A stretch of DNA of 64,000 nt from Pilasporangium apinafurcum (taxonomy: Eukaryota > Oomycota > Peronosporomycetes > Pythiales > Pythiaceae), in assembly GCA_001600495.1 (NCBI GenBank), contig BCKE01000019.1:477717-541716 (forward strand), given 5' to 3'. The translations under genes and the position numbers were made by a program. Positions 1 through 11,048 of this stretch are shown piece after piece. Within the stretch, counting starts at the first letter, position 1. Each line of letters begins with the position of its first letter. Under the pieces are notes generated by a model. The model did no database searches, was not told the origin of the DNA, and worked only from the letters and a program-made list of their open reading frames with translations.

Positions 1-474
1 CAGAATGCTACTTTGCCTTGGTCTCTCAGGATCCAGAGAGACAGTCATATAAAGGTACTGCAACATCACCACTGTTCTTAATATCCATTAGAAACAGCAT
101 CATGTGGGTGGTGGATAAATCTCTGTGTTCCATCGCCATTTTCCGACGACACAAGTGAGATGCATTCACTTCGTCAAATTGAGTACTGGTACTCTACACT
201 ACCTTGTATTAGATAGGTTGACCAACTTAATTGGTTGGTTGGAGTATTTCCATGCCTTCGCCATTCCCAGAGTGGCTTACAATATGGCCCCGGTGGATCA
301 TCTCTGCATCATCTTGAACTTCATAGTCATGTTACAAACTGAAGCTCGTCAATTTTCTCTGAATTGCATTTTTTTCCAATCTGACACCATGGATACTCCA
401 CGTGGGTTATTGACAGGACAGCGCATTTTGCCATTGTAGATTGATGCACTTCCTGGAAAGAAGTTGCTCGCCTC
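1..474. other. Intergenic, no gene seen
   Basis: This stretch lies downstream of the giant WD-repeat gene, whose stop codon is at 475. A plus-strand open frame at 125-439 starts with GTG rather than ATG and shows no family motif. I see no RNA gene or repeat here. Confidence 0.5.
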
Positions 475-3400
475 TCATCCTTTTCGCTGCAGTTGGCCAG
501 AACTATTGTTCTTGGTCATTTGCCCCTCGCAGGACAAATTACTAAGACTATAGGCAACGGGCTTCGGTGCAAACTGTGCTACACGGAGCGATGCATTTGC
601 TGATGGAAAGCTGATACCATTCCCATGCGCTCCAGCTTTGAGCGGTGACAGTCGTCGCTGGACTCTTTTGTTCACTGAAAGACGTTTCGCCCAGCGACTG
701 ACAGACTGTTGTATCTTCGCTGCAAGCGGATCGGCAACCAATGACTCCGTCTGTTCGCAAGTAGGCTTTGGAGACATTTGCTGGAGCTTGAATATTTCAT
801 CTTCAATAAAAGAAACTTGATCAGCACTTGGACCTGCTAACACAAACGACTTGGACCTCGACTTCTCCTGAGATTGGTGTGTCCGCTCGTTAATCGATTC
901 CAACAGATGCTGGAAGGATTTGCTATCACCTACGGATTCGTCCTCTGAACTGTTTCTCTCGCTTCCATCCGCGGTATCTGAGTTATTACCCGTGCAATCT
1001 TCATTCACATCGGGTTCATCGCTGGACGCGTCTTCCACTGGTTGACCCCGTCGTCGCGCCCTTTCGCGTTTGCGACTACGTGCTTCCATGCGTCGAAGCA
1101 ATCGTGCTTCGTTCATCGATGATGGCGATACAGTCGCATGCTTCCATTCGCTGTCGTTCTGTTTTAAATGAGCACCATATGTTCCACTTCCTTGAAAAGA
1201 TTTCGAAAATTGGTTAAAGCGGTCGATGAGTAGATCCACAGTCTGCATAGCCCTCGATGGCTCCGTTTTCTGCCCTGATGCCATCACACTGAGCGTGAAA
1301 TGTGTCTCTGGCTCTAACGCTATTACTGAAAGGTAGAACGCAACCGCACCACTAGCGCTATCGATAGCATCTGCGCTCGTAACAAGATGCATGAGGTCAT
1401 GTGGATACAGTACAATCTTCTTGCCATCTCCATCCTGTCCAATAGATGCATTCTCAACAGATCGCCACATAAAATCCGTCGAACAAGGAACTTTGGTATC
1501 AGTTGACATCAGCACTTCTGCGTCACCATGATCTAGGTGAAGCTTGAGTGTGATGATTGATCCATTTGTTTCTGGGAAGTAATAAAAATGATAGTACTGG
1601 ACATCATTCACATGTTTGCATTCTCCTTTCACAAGCTCGCCGTAACGAATCTCCGTTTGCAATTGACAGCAACTCTCTCGAGTCAAACGACGCAAGCGAA
1701 AGTGTATTGGGTTGTCAGTAGAGTGATCATCATTGTTATTATTTACCTCAGTGGCAGCCGTAAGCACTGCACTTTTGTGTTGCGACTTCTGTAATCGTTC
1801 AGAATCGCGAGCTTGCTGCTCCAACCGTTTCTTCATCAATTTACTTTGACGTTCTTCATCCTGTCGTTTTAATTCCTGCTTTACTTGATACTCTTCCTTG
1901 AGTGAAGAAAACATGGTGACTTCCGAGTCGGAAAAGAATTGTTTCCATTTGTCTTGCATCGACGCTTCTGCCTCTAGACTGAATACGATTCCTTCTTCAA
2001 GAGCATCTACTAGGTGCTCGCCGTACAAAGCGCGTCCAACATTTTCATCTAAACATGTCGACGCTCCCGCTGACCGTTCTATAGGGTTGATATCGTTATT
2101 GATGTCAGTATCTTCATGCTCTGTGTTTTTGCTAATGGACCTCCTCTCTCGTGCCACTGGCCTTGGCGAAACAGCCAACGCTGTCAAGCCGATCGTTTTT
2201 GTTGATATTCTTCTATGCTGAAAGATAGACGATCTGCGCCGGGATCTTTTCGCATGAGCTGCTAGGCGATCCATCTCTCGAGTCAATTGAATCTCAATAT
2301 CTCCCACATCCTGATCATCGTCTTCATTATCATCACTATCGCCCCATTTGAACGCATTCTCATCGTCACTTGAATATTCGTCAACTCCTGGACCCCATTG
2401 ACCCGACCGAAAGGGGTTATTAATTATTGAAGCACTAGTGCGAAAACGTGGTTGTTGGGAAAATCGAAAGGTGTGATGTTTTGTAATACCGATACTATTT
2501 GAATTTGGCTTTGTAGCGTGAGGATTAGCACTGACCAGCATTGGAAGTGCTTGCTTAATAGGATGTTCTGGTTCTTGTACTTTCACTTTATTTGCTGGTG
2601 AAACAGCAATCGCCGACTGTGTTGGTTTGTCTTCATTGTCGACTGGGGAAGGAATAGGCGCAACAATCGTGTTACCTTGATTCGCGGCTGATTTACCAGT
2701 GGAGAGGATCGCGATGGAGTCAAGTGTAGGGGCTATTCGAATTGATGCAGGGTCTTCAACTTCCTCCGTGGTGTTGGGAACTGGGCTAGATTCCATAACA
2801 ATAGGTTCAATAGTTGATACAGTATCTTCAACCATTTGATTAGTATCCATTTGAATTTCGTCATAGACAGTGGCATCGATGCTAGGACTTCGGGTTATTG
2901 TCACTATCGATTCATCGACGTCTGGACCTTCAGCATATTCACTTGTAACTGTTTCGATTTCATCATTTTCGATTGAATCACCGACCTCTTCATTCAGATT
3001 CTCCCATTGTTCATCAGTCTCATTGATCAGCTCCGAACTTTCATCAGTATAAATCAATGACTCCTGAGATGATGATGCCACTAAATTGTCATTTTCTGGA
3101 ATCAAAGAGGGTATCATCTTTTCGAGTGTGGTCATGTCGTCTTGAGGCAGAAGTTCAGGATCGCTTGCATCTTCACCATCTGGTTCTAACAATTCGTTGG
3201 GCTCCTGAAAGGCAATCTCCGTTGGCGGTTCCTCGTTTACAGGCACTGCCATACTATGATTGAGCGTATGAACAGAAACTCCGCCATTGTTGCCAATATC
3301 TGTTGCCGGATCAATGAGCAATTTCGACGATAAACTCTTTTCAATCATTGGGATTCTCACAACTGTACTTTGGATTGGAGCACTTGACGGATTCACCGGA

Positions 3401-6400
3401 ATTTGTTTCGGTTCCTTTAGCGCAGCAATATGCTTTGAAACGGTCGGTTTCTTGGTAGCATCATTTAACTGAATGTCGCTTCGAGATGCTCGTCTGGGCG
3501 GAAGGAGCGGTTGAACTATAGAGTAACGACGGTATTCTCGAGTAACTAATGTTGACTCCATTTGCTGAACTTTTGCTCTTTCTTCTTCGTCTTCCTCATG
3601 CTCCTTTAAAATGAGTTGATGCCAGTCGTTGACTGCAATATCCTCATCGCCTTCTAAATGTCCCTTTATGTGCTCGATTGAAGATGTGCTTTCTTTAGTA
3701 GCTACTTGAACTTTATGGCGCTGGGGATCGATGTGAGGAAACTGAATGTATACGTTGGAATATGTCTGTGCAAGTGCTGAAGATAGCGATGGGGCTACTG
3801 AACTTGTCTGTTGTAGTGGGCCGCTAGTACCTGGCATGACCGTATGCGTCATGTGTGCAACTGTGTCCAGTTGCTTGCCTGAACCCAGATCTTCATTTTC
3901 CAGAGCAGACCAATGAAGTACTGCTGGCGTTTTATTTGTCGGTCCACTTGGTCGAACTCCAAACACAGTTGGTTTCATCCTTTCTAAGCGTCGAGACATT
4001 CCATGATTCTTGCTGTTCTCATCCGATCCATGCGAGAGCGGCCGGAAGCGATCCATTGCTGATACACTCGCACTTTGTCGCAGAGCTGGAGCCAATCCAT
4101 CTAGGACGAGATGATTGTGACTAGCTAAGGTTCGATCTTCTGGGTCTACTGCCAGTAATGTTTGCATCGAAAGCGACAGACCAAGTTCATTCTTCATAAC
4201 GAATAATCCATCATGCAACCCAGCGACACGTCGACGATGTTGATGGTTAACCCGCTGATCCATTGAACTTTTTCCGAGCCGAACACCTTTGGGCAGCAAC
4301 AACGTACAAGAACACTGCATAAACCTCACAACCATTTGTTGCAAATCGGGTGCAACTTCTAGTTTATAGTCGCGACAGAAGGAAGGAATCTCTCGGAACT
4401 TCAAAAGGTCGTTCCCTTTTACTCCAACAATATAGAGCATCACCCAGAAGTCGAGATAACAGAGCTGTCCATCACGATTGACATCAGCAAACCGCTGTTT
4501 AGCAGACAAAATTGTGTTCTCAAACGTCAAAGAAACCTCCTTCGCAGTTGTCATTGCCGCTTCCTCTTCGGTCACATTCTCATTTGGCCATAAGTATCGC
4601 AACTTGCGAAGTATCCTTTCGAAGTCATTAACATTCATAACACCAACACGGTCATGATCGGAAAATACAAAGCAACTCAAAATTAATCGCAGTTTCTCCA
4701 AGACATTGGGACTTGGTTCTGGAGAAGAGCAGTTCATCAAGCTGTTTTGTGGATGAATAAAGAGAAGTTGTTCCACAGCACGAAATTCCATATTCTGTTG
4801 TCTCCACTCACCAACAAGAAGACGTAAGTAACGATGGATTTCGATCCATCGATCCCTCGTATTCACATTATCGCGTTCGTCTGAGAATTTATCATGTGGG
4901 TTGGATAAAGTGTTTTGAGCATATTCTCCAGCATACGTCAGAATGTTTTGTAAGAACCCTGGACTAACTAAAGGATACATGAGGATGTCCTGAGCACATA
5001 GTAGGGCATTATCAAGTCGAAGAAATTGCCAGTTTGTTCGCTTTCCGTTCTCAATATCCGCCAATGCGCTTGCCATCGAGTGGTTTGAAACACCATTGTG
5101 ATCACTTCCATGCTTCCCAATATGAGTATCTCCGTTGACAACCATCTCGCGTGTGTACGCCCACGAATAGCTACACGCACACAACGCGGCCAGTTCATCA
5201 GGAGCTTGATCAGCTTCAGTTGCATTATCCAGGACATATAATCCAAGCAGCTCGCCCAATACCGCAACAGCATCGAACATTCGTACATAATTGCACATCG
5301 ATACGAAGAAAAGCTTGAGTTTCGTCTCAACTATATCTTGCATACCATATTTCTTCACAAACACTTCAACCAGAGCATCATGGATACTCATTACGCTGTA
5401 CGTAGTGCGTTTTGACTCTTGCTGATTGTTTGTATATAGTAAATCGTGACTTGGGGCAGTCAATACAGTGTACACGTCTGCAATTATCTCCATCGTTGAA
5501 CGTAATGAAAAATGTGGCCCCTGATCAGTTTTTGACAACTTTACCTTGTGAATTCGTTTCTTACATCGCTCACAACTTCCATTTTCGTACACATCTCTAG
5601 GGTCTTCCCACACGACATGAATTTTAGACGAGTATGAACACCAACAATACCCTCGTGACCAGTGTTTCTGAAACTTCCGCGACAGCATGAGGCTATTAAC
5701 AAGATCTTCATTAGGAAATACCAACTTGGACACTGATCTTACGCGCTCAGCAATGGATTTTTTGCGGTTACGTTTTCGAGTATGACGTGCCTCTACCATG
5801 ATTTTGGCATTAGAAGCGAATTGATCATCACCATTCGCCTCAAAAGTGCCTGTAAATGTGGATTCGACGGACGGAGGGATGACTAGATCGGTAGGAACAT
5901 GAATGGAAGCCGTTGGGGAGTCAGGTATCATAATTGCCTGAGCTCTGCTGTCATCGCTTTGATTGGTTGATTTACAAGATTTCGACGTTGATTCAACAAT
6001 TTCCCACCGAATGGATTTCTCACCCAAAATATTGTAGGTGATGATCGGTTTCCGTTTCATCATTTCGCGCTCATGTTTCTTTCTCGAACGAATTAATTCC
6101 ATCTGTTTTCGCTTAACATTTTTGGGAACTGCTTGCAAAGTCAAATCTGCCTTATTTAGGATGAATTCTTGAGCTTTTTCCAAAACTTCGCACGCCTGAT
6201 AGACATCCAGCCGTGATTTTATATCCAACTTCATTTCTTTTAAGCACATTCGCACAGCGTATTCCGTTTGCCTCTTGCATAGTCGTTGAAGCGAAAAAAA
6301 ATCGCTCAGAAGCCCGGCCATTATTGTGCCCTTGCTTCCATGGGATTCGATAAACTGCTGGACATACACGTAAAGCACTTCTCCATGAAGCGGAAACTCA

Positions 6401-9400
6401 TTAGTGTTTTCTGTTTTCCATCCATTGATGCTTCCCACACTTTGCGACTCTATCTTGGATCGGCAATCGATATTCATGGTCAGTTGAGACTTGATGTCAC
6501 CTGTAATTTGACGCTCTTGAGACGGCATACTCGGAATACTAATCACTTGTTCTCGTTCTTGTGTAAATGGAGAGGGAATTTGAAGTGGCAAATCTTCATT
6601 AAAGCTTCGAGGTAACTGTTCATAAATTCCATCAAGTTCATCACTTTCTGCATTCGAGCGGCTCGTTGTTGTATATGGCGTAATCTGGTCATCCTCATCT
6701 TTGCGATCATCCTGTTGCGTAGCTGTCGCAACAGTGAGTACAATCCCGGATGCTTGTTCCTTACTGGCAGATGTATTTATTGCTTTATCAGCAGTAGTAG
6801 ACGTACTTGGATCGGCAGAATCCACACTGTAGGTAAACTTGCAAATTTCATGAGCAAGTGCAACCATAATCTGTGCTCCAGAAACACAAAGATCTATTAC
6901 GGGAGCACCAACTTCAAAATACCGTTTTTCTTGAACACTTTCCCCAACTATCGTCCATAATATAACAGTCATATCTAAAGAGCAGGTTAGAAATTCTACG
7001 TTCGAGGACGTAGAAACTGCCGTTGTGGTGGTAATTCTTGATATTCTGCGTTCATGGCGAGCTGAAACTTCCAGTTCAACGAATCTCATCTTGTCGGTAT
7101 TCATTCGCCATACCGATAACCGTCCATCCTCAAAACCTACACTGAGCATCGATTCACCACGATGGAATCCCACTGACGCCAAGCACGAGGCCATGCTGAC
7201 ATCACTACCTACTCCAGTATTCAAACAGCCAAGCATGGTCATCGATGGAACTCGCCAAAATTTCGCAATTCCATCTGCTCCCATCGAAGCCAGCGAAGCA
7301 ATTGAGTTATTCAACCCACTATGCATCTCTGCCATTTGTACGATATGTGTCGAGTGTGCTCCATTGACGTACATGTTGGATTCTAAGAGCAGTTGGTTTG
7401 TTGAAATAACTTGAGCGGTGTTAATCGCTACCTTCCACCCGAAGATGTGTCCACTTGCCGTTCCGGCCATAACATAGAACACAGACGTCTGAGGGTCTTC
7501 AAGTCCAGCGCAACTAGTTGCATCATTTACCATACACACTTCAGCTCTTCCCAGTGTTTTGCTACTCCTAAGTAGTCCCCCCCACGTCTGTGCAGATGCA
7601 TTTGGTGATGATGGCACTAGCAGAGGAACCGATGCTTTGCTTCCATTCATCGTATTGGGGGGTTTGTTCTTCTGAAATAGGATCACAGCTAATGTGCTAA
7701 CATGATCATTTAATCTTGGATCTTGAAGTAACATCACCCGTTTGTTTTTAAAGGCATCGCGAATCTCGACTATCCCGTTGCTCCAGCCGCATACAATGAA
7801 AGATACTTGCGAGGAAACTACTATGCACTCCATGGATGATACCCGCGCTGACTCATGCAACGGGCATGCAATCAAATATTGCTGGCTCTTGGATGATAGT
7901 GGAGAATCATGAAGAGGAATAATACGAAGAGTGTCGACCTGGCCACCACTCAGGCATACGATCTTCTGCTCGCCGTGATGATCAACGGCTCGAATGAAAT
8001 ACACTTCGTCGTGATGAGCTAGTGTTTCGAGAACATTCATCACGCATTGCACTTTCAACACGTGGATTACATCTTTGCGGAACACCAGCAACAGGCATTC
8101 CAGAAAGCTACCCATGTCAATATTTACACAAATGGTCAATATCGGGATAGCATCCCGCACACGATGCTTCTTCATGGATGAAATTTGGCTGGTTGCAGCA
8201 ACTCTTGGCTGCGTAGTGTAGTGGCCAACTAATTCTAAAACAAATAGTCGCTGCATATCTGTGGACTCGCGTTTATATTGCTCTATAGTATTTCCGTTCT
8301 GGTCAAGGTCGACAGGATGTGTAGCACTAAAGCGCCAATGTTTGGTAGTGCCAGTCTCTCTGTCGGATGTTATGACCATTGCCTCACTCGTGGAGACGGA
8401 TGAAGTGCTTGGACTATGAAATTCCACCAAGCTGATTGCTGCAGCGTGCGAAATAGTGTTCTGCGGCTGGTACGGCTCGGACCCGAATCCATATAATACC
8501 GTGTTGCCATTGCTTGTGTTCCACATTTTAAGCATTCCATTACTGTGACCGGTAAAGAACCACATACCACACGGGGAAACGGTAATAGCTGTAATGACAT
8601 CTTGATGTAGGATGCGACGTATGAGTACCAGCGTCTGCTCTGCATTTTCTCTCCATTCCACCACAAAACTCTGTAGTGGTGCTCCGGTGGCTCGCTGAAA
8701 CGAACCAGTTCCGTACACTTGTCGTAGATACGCAGACCCGCAAACGTACTCCACAGTATCTGCATGAAGCATCGACATCTTTGCCTTTACTACGCAGAGC
8801 ATCATCCGTGACTCCTGACCATCTGCTGGTGTCATCGGTTGAGTCGTACTGGATTGGAAAGGCCGTTTAGAAATTTGCAAGATATCGATCAGATTTCGCA
8901 TTGGACCACCATCCTGCTCCTGTGAATCAATATGGTCGGTAGAACCTATAGATGACTGTTGTTCTTTCATGCGAACTGCCAACACGAGTTGATCCCCGTG
9001 GGTATCGTAATACACACAACGCAGCAAATGCGTTACGGGACCTGGATAATACACCAATTTCCTCAAAGAAGCCGGTTCCAGAAACAGCACATTGTACCGC
9101 GTATCAGCTTCACAGCAATTCTTAACTCCACTCTTACTGCTGCTACTACCCTTGGCCACAAGGGCGACTGTTTGCGCACTGTAAACGCAGATATACACAT
9201 CCAACTTCGGAGCATATTGTAATGTGAGCGAATGCACCACCACTTCTTTGTCTACGTGTGATTTACCATGTTCTGTAGCATCTGTAGTTCGCACTGGCGG
9301 CGGATTTTCTTCATCAAAGATCTTGGTGTACTTGATTTCACGACGTAATGAGAATAGCCGCAAAGTGTGCGGCATGAGCGGCTGCGTATCGTAGGTGAGC

Positions 9401-9501
9401 ATATGATGACGCCGCGTGTCGTAAGTCGCCGCACGGATACAGATACCATTGCAGACTAGTTGATGACGTAGCTGCAGTGTCTCCTTCACAGCCATCGTCA
9501 T
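475..9501 (-). CDS. Giant WD40-repeat protein with EF-hands
   Basis: This single uninterrupted 3008-residue reading frame starts at an ATG at 9501. The N-terminal third is rich in WD40-type beta-propeller repeats, for example the segment around 8490-8590 ending KMWNTSNG and later ones with FWRVPS and VILWTI. Around residue 1307 there are CxC and CxxC pairs (YCWCSY ... CERCKK) that could bind a metal. Two EF-hand-like loops follow. One is near residue 1615 (DHDRVGVMNVND). The other, near residue 1672, has a canonical loop (DVNRDGQLCYLD) with acidic residues at positions 1, 3, 5 and 12. The second half is long, low-complexity and acidic, with a basic coiled segment near the C-terminus. The mix suggests a calcium-responsive scaffold, perhaps ciliary or vesicle-associated, but I recognise no named orthologue. 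Length and a single exon are unusual in a window where many genes have introns. Confidence 0.85.
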   Translation of the reverse strand: MTMAVKETLQLRHQLVCNGICIRAATYDTRRHHMLTYDTQPLMPHTLRLFSLRREIKYTKIFDEENPPPVRTTDATEHGKSHVDKEVVVHSLTLQYAPKLDVYICVYSAQTVALVAKGSSSSKSGVKNCCEADTRYNVLFLEPASLRKLVYYPGPVTHLLRCVYYDTHGDQLVLAVRMKEQQSSIGSTDHIDSQEQDGGPMRNLIDILQISKRPFQSSTTQPMTPADGQESRMMLCVVKAKMSMLHADTVEYVCGSAYLRQVYGTGSFQRATGAPLQSFVVEWRENAEQTLVLIRRILHQDVITAITVSPCGMWFFTGHSNGMLKMWNTSNGNTVLYGFGSEPYQPQNTISHAAAISLVEFHSPSTSSVSTSEAMVITSDRETGTTKHWRFSATHPVDLDQNGNTIEQYKRESTDMQRLFVLELVGHYTTQPRVAATSQISSMKKHRVRDAIPILTICVNIDMGSFLECLLLVFRKDVIHVLKVQCVMNVLETLAHHDEVYFIRAVDHHGEQKIVCLSGGQVDTLRIIPLHDSPLSSKSQQYLIACPLHESARVSSMECIVVSSQVSFIVCGWSNGIVEIRDAFKNKRVMLLQDPRLNDHVSTLAVILFQKNKPPNTMNGSKASVPLLVPSSPNASAQTWGGLLRSSKTLGRAEVCMVNDATSCAGLEDPQTSVFYVMAGTASGHIFGWKVAINTAQVISTNQLLLESNMYVNGAHSTHIVQMAEMHSGLNNSIASLASMGADGIAKFWRVPSMTMLGCLNTGVGSDVSMASCLASVGFHRGESMLSVGFEDGRLSVWRMNTDKMRFVELEVSARHERRISRITTTTAVSTSSNVEFLTCSLDMTVILWTIVGESVQEKRYFEVGAPVIDLCVSGAQIMVALAHEICKFTYSVDSADPSTSTTADKAINTSASKEQASGIVLTVATATQQDDRKDEDDQITPYTTTSRSNAESDELDGIYEQLPRSFNEDLPLQIPSPFTQEREQVISIPSMPSQERQITGDIKSQLTMNIDCRSKIESQSVGSINGWKTENTNEFPLHGEVLYVYVQQFIESHGSKGTIMAGLLSDFFSLQRLCKRQTEYAVRMCLKEMKLDIKSRLDVYQACEVLEKAQEFILNKADLTLQAVPKNVKRKQMELIRSRKKHEREMMKRKPIITYNILGEKSIRWEIVESTSKSCKSTNQSDDSRAQAIMIPDSPTASIHVPTDLVIPPSVESTFTGTFEANGDDQFASNAKIMVEARHTRKRNRKKSIAERVRSVSKLVFPNEDLVNSLMLSRKFQKHWSRGYCWCSYSSKIHVVWEDPRDVYENGSCERCKKRIHKVKLSKTDQGPHFSLRSTMEIIADVYTVLTAPSHDLLYTNNQQESKRTTYSVMSIHDALVEVFVKKYGMQDIVETKLKLFFVSMCNYVRMFDAVAVLGELLGLYVLDNATEADQAPDELAALCACSYSWAYTREMVVNGDTHIGKHGSDHNGVSNHSMASALADIENGKRTNWQFLRLDNALLCAQDILMYPLVSPGFLQNILTYAGEYAQNTLSNPHDKFSDERDNVNTRDRWIEIHRYLRLLVGEWRQQNMEFRAVEQLLFIHPQNSLMNCSSPEPSPNVLEKLRLILSCFVFSDHDRVGVMNVNDFERILRKLRYLWPNENVTEEEAAMTTAKEVSLTFENTILSAKQRFADVNRDGQLCYLDFWVMLYIVGVKGNDLLKFREIPSFCRDYKLEVAPDLQQMVVRFMQCSCTLLLPKGVRLGKSSMDQRVNHQHRRRVAGLHDGLFVMKNELGLSLSMQTLLAVDPEDRTLASHNHLVLDGLAPALRQSASVSAMDRFRPLSHGSDENSKNHGMSRRLERMKPTVFGVRPSGPTNKTPAVLHWSALENEDLGSGKQLDTVAHMTHTVMPGTSGPLQQTSSVAPSLSSALAQTYSNVYIQFPHIDPQRHKVQVATKESTSSIEHIKGHLEGDEDIAVNDWHQLILKEHEEDEEERAKVQQMESTLVTREYRRYSIVQPLLPPRRASRSDIQLNDATKKPTVSKHIAALKEPKQIPVNPSSAPIQSTVVRIPMIEKSLSSKLLIDPATDIGNNGGVSVHTLNHSMAVPVNEEPPTEIAFQEPNELLEPDGEDASDPELLPQDDMTTLEKMIPSLIPENDNLVASSSQESLIYTDESSELINETDEQWENLNEEVGDSIENDEIETVTSEYAEGPDVDESIVTITRSPSIDATVYDEIQMDTNQMVEDTVSTIEPIVMESSPVPNTTEEVEDPASIRIAPTLDSIAILSTGKSAANQGNTIVAPIPSPVDNEDKPTQSAIAVSPANKVKVQEPEHPIKQALPMLVSANPHATKPNSNSIGITKHHTFRFSQQPRFRTSASIINNPFRSGQWGPGVDEYSSDDENAFKWGDSDDNEDDDQDVGDIEIQLTREMDRLAAHAKRSRRRSSIFQHRRISTKTIGLTALAVSPRPVARERRSISKNTEHEDTDINNDINPIERSAGASTCLDENVGRALYGEHLVDALEEGIVFSLEAEASMQDKWKQFFSDSEVTMFSSLKEEYQVKQELKRQDEERQSKLMKKRLEQQARDSERLQKSQHKSAVLTAATEVNNNNDDHSTDNPIHFRLRRLTRESCCQLQTEIRYGELVKGECKHVNDVQYYHFYYFPETNGSIITLKLHLDHGDAEVLMSTDTKVPCSTDFMWRSVENASIGQDGDGKKIVLYPHDLMHLVTSADAIDSASGAVAFYLSVIALEPETHFTLSVMASGQKTEPSRAMQTVDLLIDRFNQFSKSFQGSGTYGAHLKQNDSEWKHATVSPSSMNEARLLRRMEARSRKRERARRRGQPVEDASSDEPDVNEDCTGNNSDTADGSERNSSEDESVGDSKSFQHLLESINERTHQSQEKSRSKSFVLAGPSADQVSFIEDEIFKLQQMSPKPTCEQTESLVADPLAAKIQQSVSRWAKRLSVNKRVQRRLSPLKAGAHGNGISFPSANASLRVAQFAPKPVAYSLSNLSCEGQMTKNNSSGQLQRKG

Positions 9502-9730
9502 ATAAGAAAATATCTAAGCCCCTAGCAGCTTCTCGTTCATGTCGGCATGCTCATCCTTCTACCCCACATTTCGCTTACTCAGGCTACAGTTCGTTTCCCT
9601 CAGGAGTGATGGTTTTCTCAAAATATATCACCACAAAAATATTTTATCCAATCATGAATATCTTCACCAAAGTATTATCCAATCACATGAAGCACAATTA
9701 CTTCAACCAACTGAACTTGCTGTCTGGCAC

Positions 9731-10826
9731 TTATGGTTGTTCTCCTATGTATGTCGAGACTTCGACACCATCGCGCATTTCGCAGTACTCGAGGAAGGAA
9801 TCGTGAAAAACGGACTCAAAATGTGCGTGACTGCGAACGTACTCTAGGTAGTCAGGAGCACCAGGGGTGATCACGTTATCTGCCACTACAACGGATCCCT
9901 GTGCGAAGGACAGCAATCCAAACAAAACAATCCCTCACATGACCGTTCCAAACGAGGACAAGATGTAACCAGACTTCCTTACCAGACGTAAGAGCCCACT
10001 GCTTTCGATGAGTTGCAAATCATTGAGGTAGTGTCGCTTATCATGGTCAATGAAGAAGACCTGCTTTGCCACATAGGAGACCAAAAAAACATAACCGCTC
10101 AAGTAAACTGCTCACAGTCGCATTAACGCTTTTTCACACGTACATCGACATATTCGACGCCCAATTCCTTCAACTTCGTGTAAGTTTCAGCAAACGTACC
10201 AACAAATATCGTGATGATATCCGATAGCCCAGCGATGTCCACAATCTACACAACCTGCATCATTGAGCGTTCTTGCATTCCCATTCGCACATGTAAACGA
10301 ACGCATACTATTAAGCAGATAGAATACCTCAGTCGCGATTGCGGCAAACGTTGGGGAAGCTTCAAAGGAATAGTAGCGTGCATCAGGACCCGAAACTTCT
10401 CGCATCTTGTTCGCAAATCGTACGGCACTGTAGCCACAGAAGCCGCCCAATTCCACCATCACCTGCTCCACAACATTTATTATAAGCATTTCTGCAGTTG
10501 CTTTCGTATCCAAACAATTCGTAAAAACATACCTGGGGTTTGGCTATGGCGATCTCTTGGTCCACGATCATGCCTTTCACGTCCCCTACGTTCATCATCC
10601 AGTGCTCATACGCAAACTTGTCCATTGTTGCCACAACAGAAGCGGCATCGCCACGGGTGGCGTGTTTACGAACGTGCTCCAAGCATTCAGATAGACTAGA
10701 ATACACAATAGGAGGCAGCGGAGGTGAAGTACTTGTTATTCATTACCCAAAATGAAAGGCATCGACGTACGTGCGATCAACCTTTCCAGGCGGAGGAGGC
10801 GGTGGTGGACTACTTCGGCGAGCCAT
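9731..10826 (-). CDS. COMT-like SAM-dependent O-methyltransferase, six exons
   Basis: Joining six minus-strand exons (10747-10826, 10533-10695, 10328-10462, 10144-10245, 9983-10060, 9731-9898) gives 241 residues with GT..AG introns and a continuous frame. The product closely follows animal catechol O-methyltransferase. It has the N-terminal MNVGDVKG segment, the SAM-binding ELGGFCGYSAVR motif and the metal-site FIDHDK, which carries Asp and the catalytic Lys. The ADNVITPG motif carries Asp-Asn and FLEY carries the final Glu. All catalytic and Mg-binding residues known from rat COMT therefore appear present. It should transfer a methyl group from S-adenosylmethionine to a catechol-like hydroxyl; the true substrate is unknown. 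A proline run (PPPPPP) lies near the N-terminus. The fragments are invisible as one reading frame because every exon is short. Confidence 0.88.
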
Positions 10827-11002
10827 TGTTGTTCAACTTCTTTGAAGTAAAATGTCTAGCGCTTTAGTACCGTACTTATCGTATAAGTATCCCTATTGAT
10901 TTGATTGAGTATTTTGTTAGCAACGTGAGCTATATCTCGTTTAAGTACGTTTTCGTATTTTTTATGAAAAGCTCGCCAATTTTCTTGATGAGAAAATAAG
11001 GT

Positions 11003-11018
11003 GCTTCATTGCTCTTTC
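11003..11018 (+). promoter_or_regulatory. Oomycete-type initiator-like element
   Basis: GCTTCATTGCTCTTTC lies 31 bp before the ATG of the LRR gene. It resembles the oomycete core promoter (initiator TCATTYY followed by a pyrimidine/T-rich flank). The match is partial. The 222-bp gap between the divergent COMT-like and LRR genes probably holds both promoters. Confidence 0.4.
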
Positions 11019-11048
11019 AATAGGCAATTCCGTGATTTTTGAAGCAAG

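Noticed and set aside
125-439. 104-codon plus-strand open frame
   Set aside because: It starts with GTG, has no motif or leader, and has ordinary intergenic composition.
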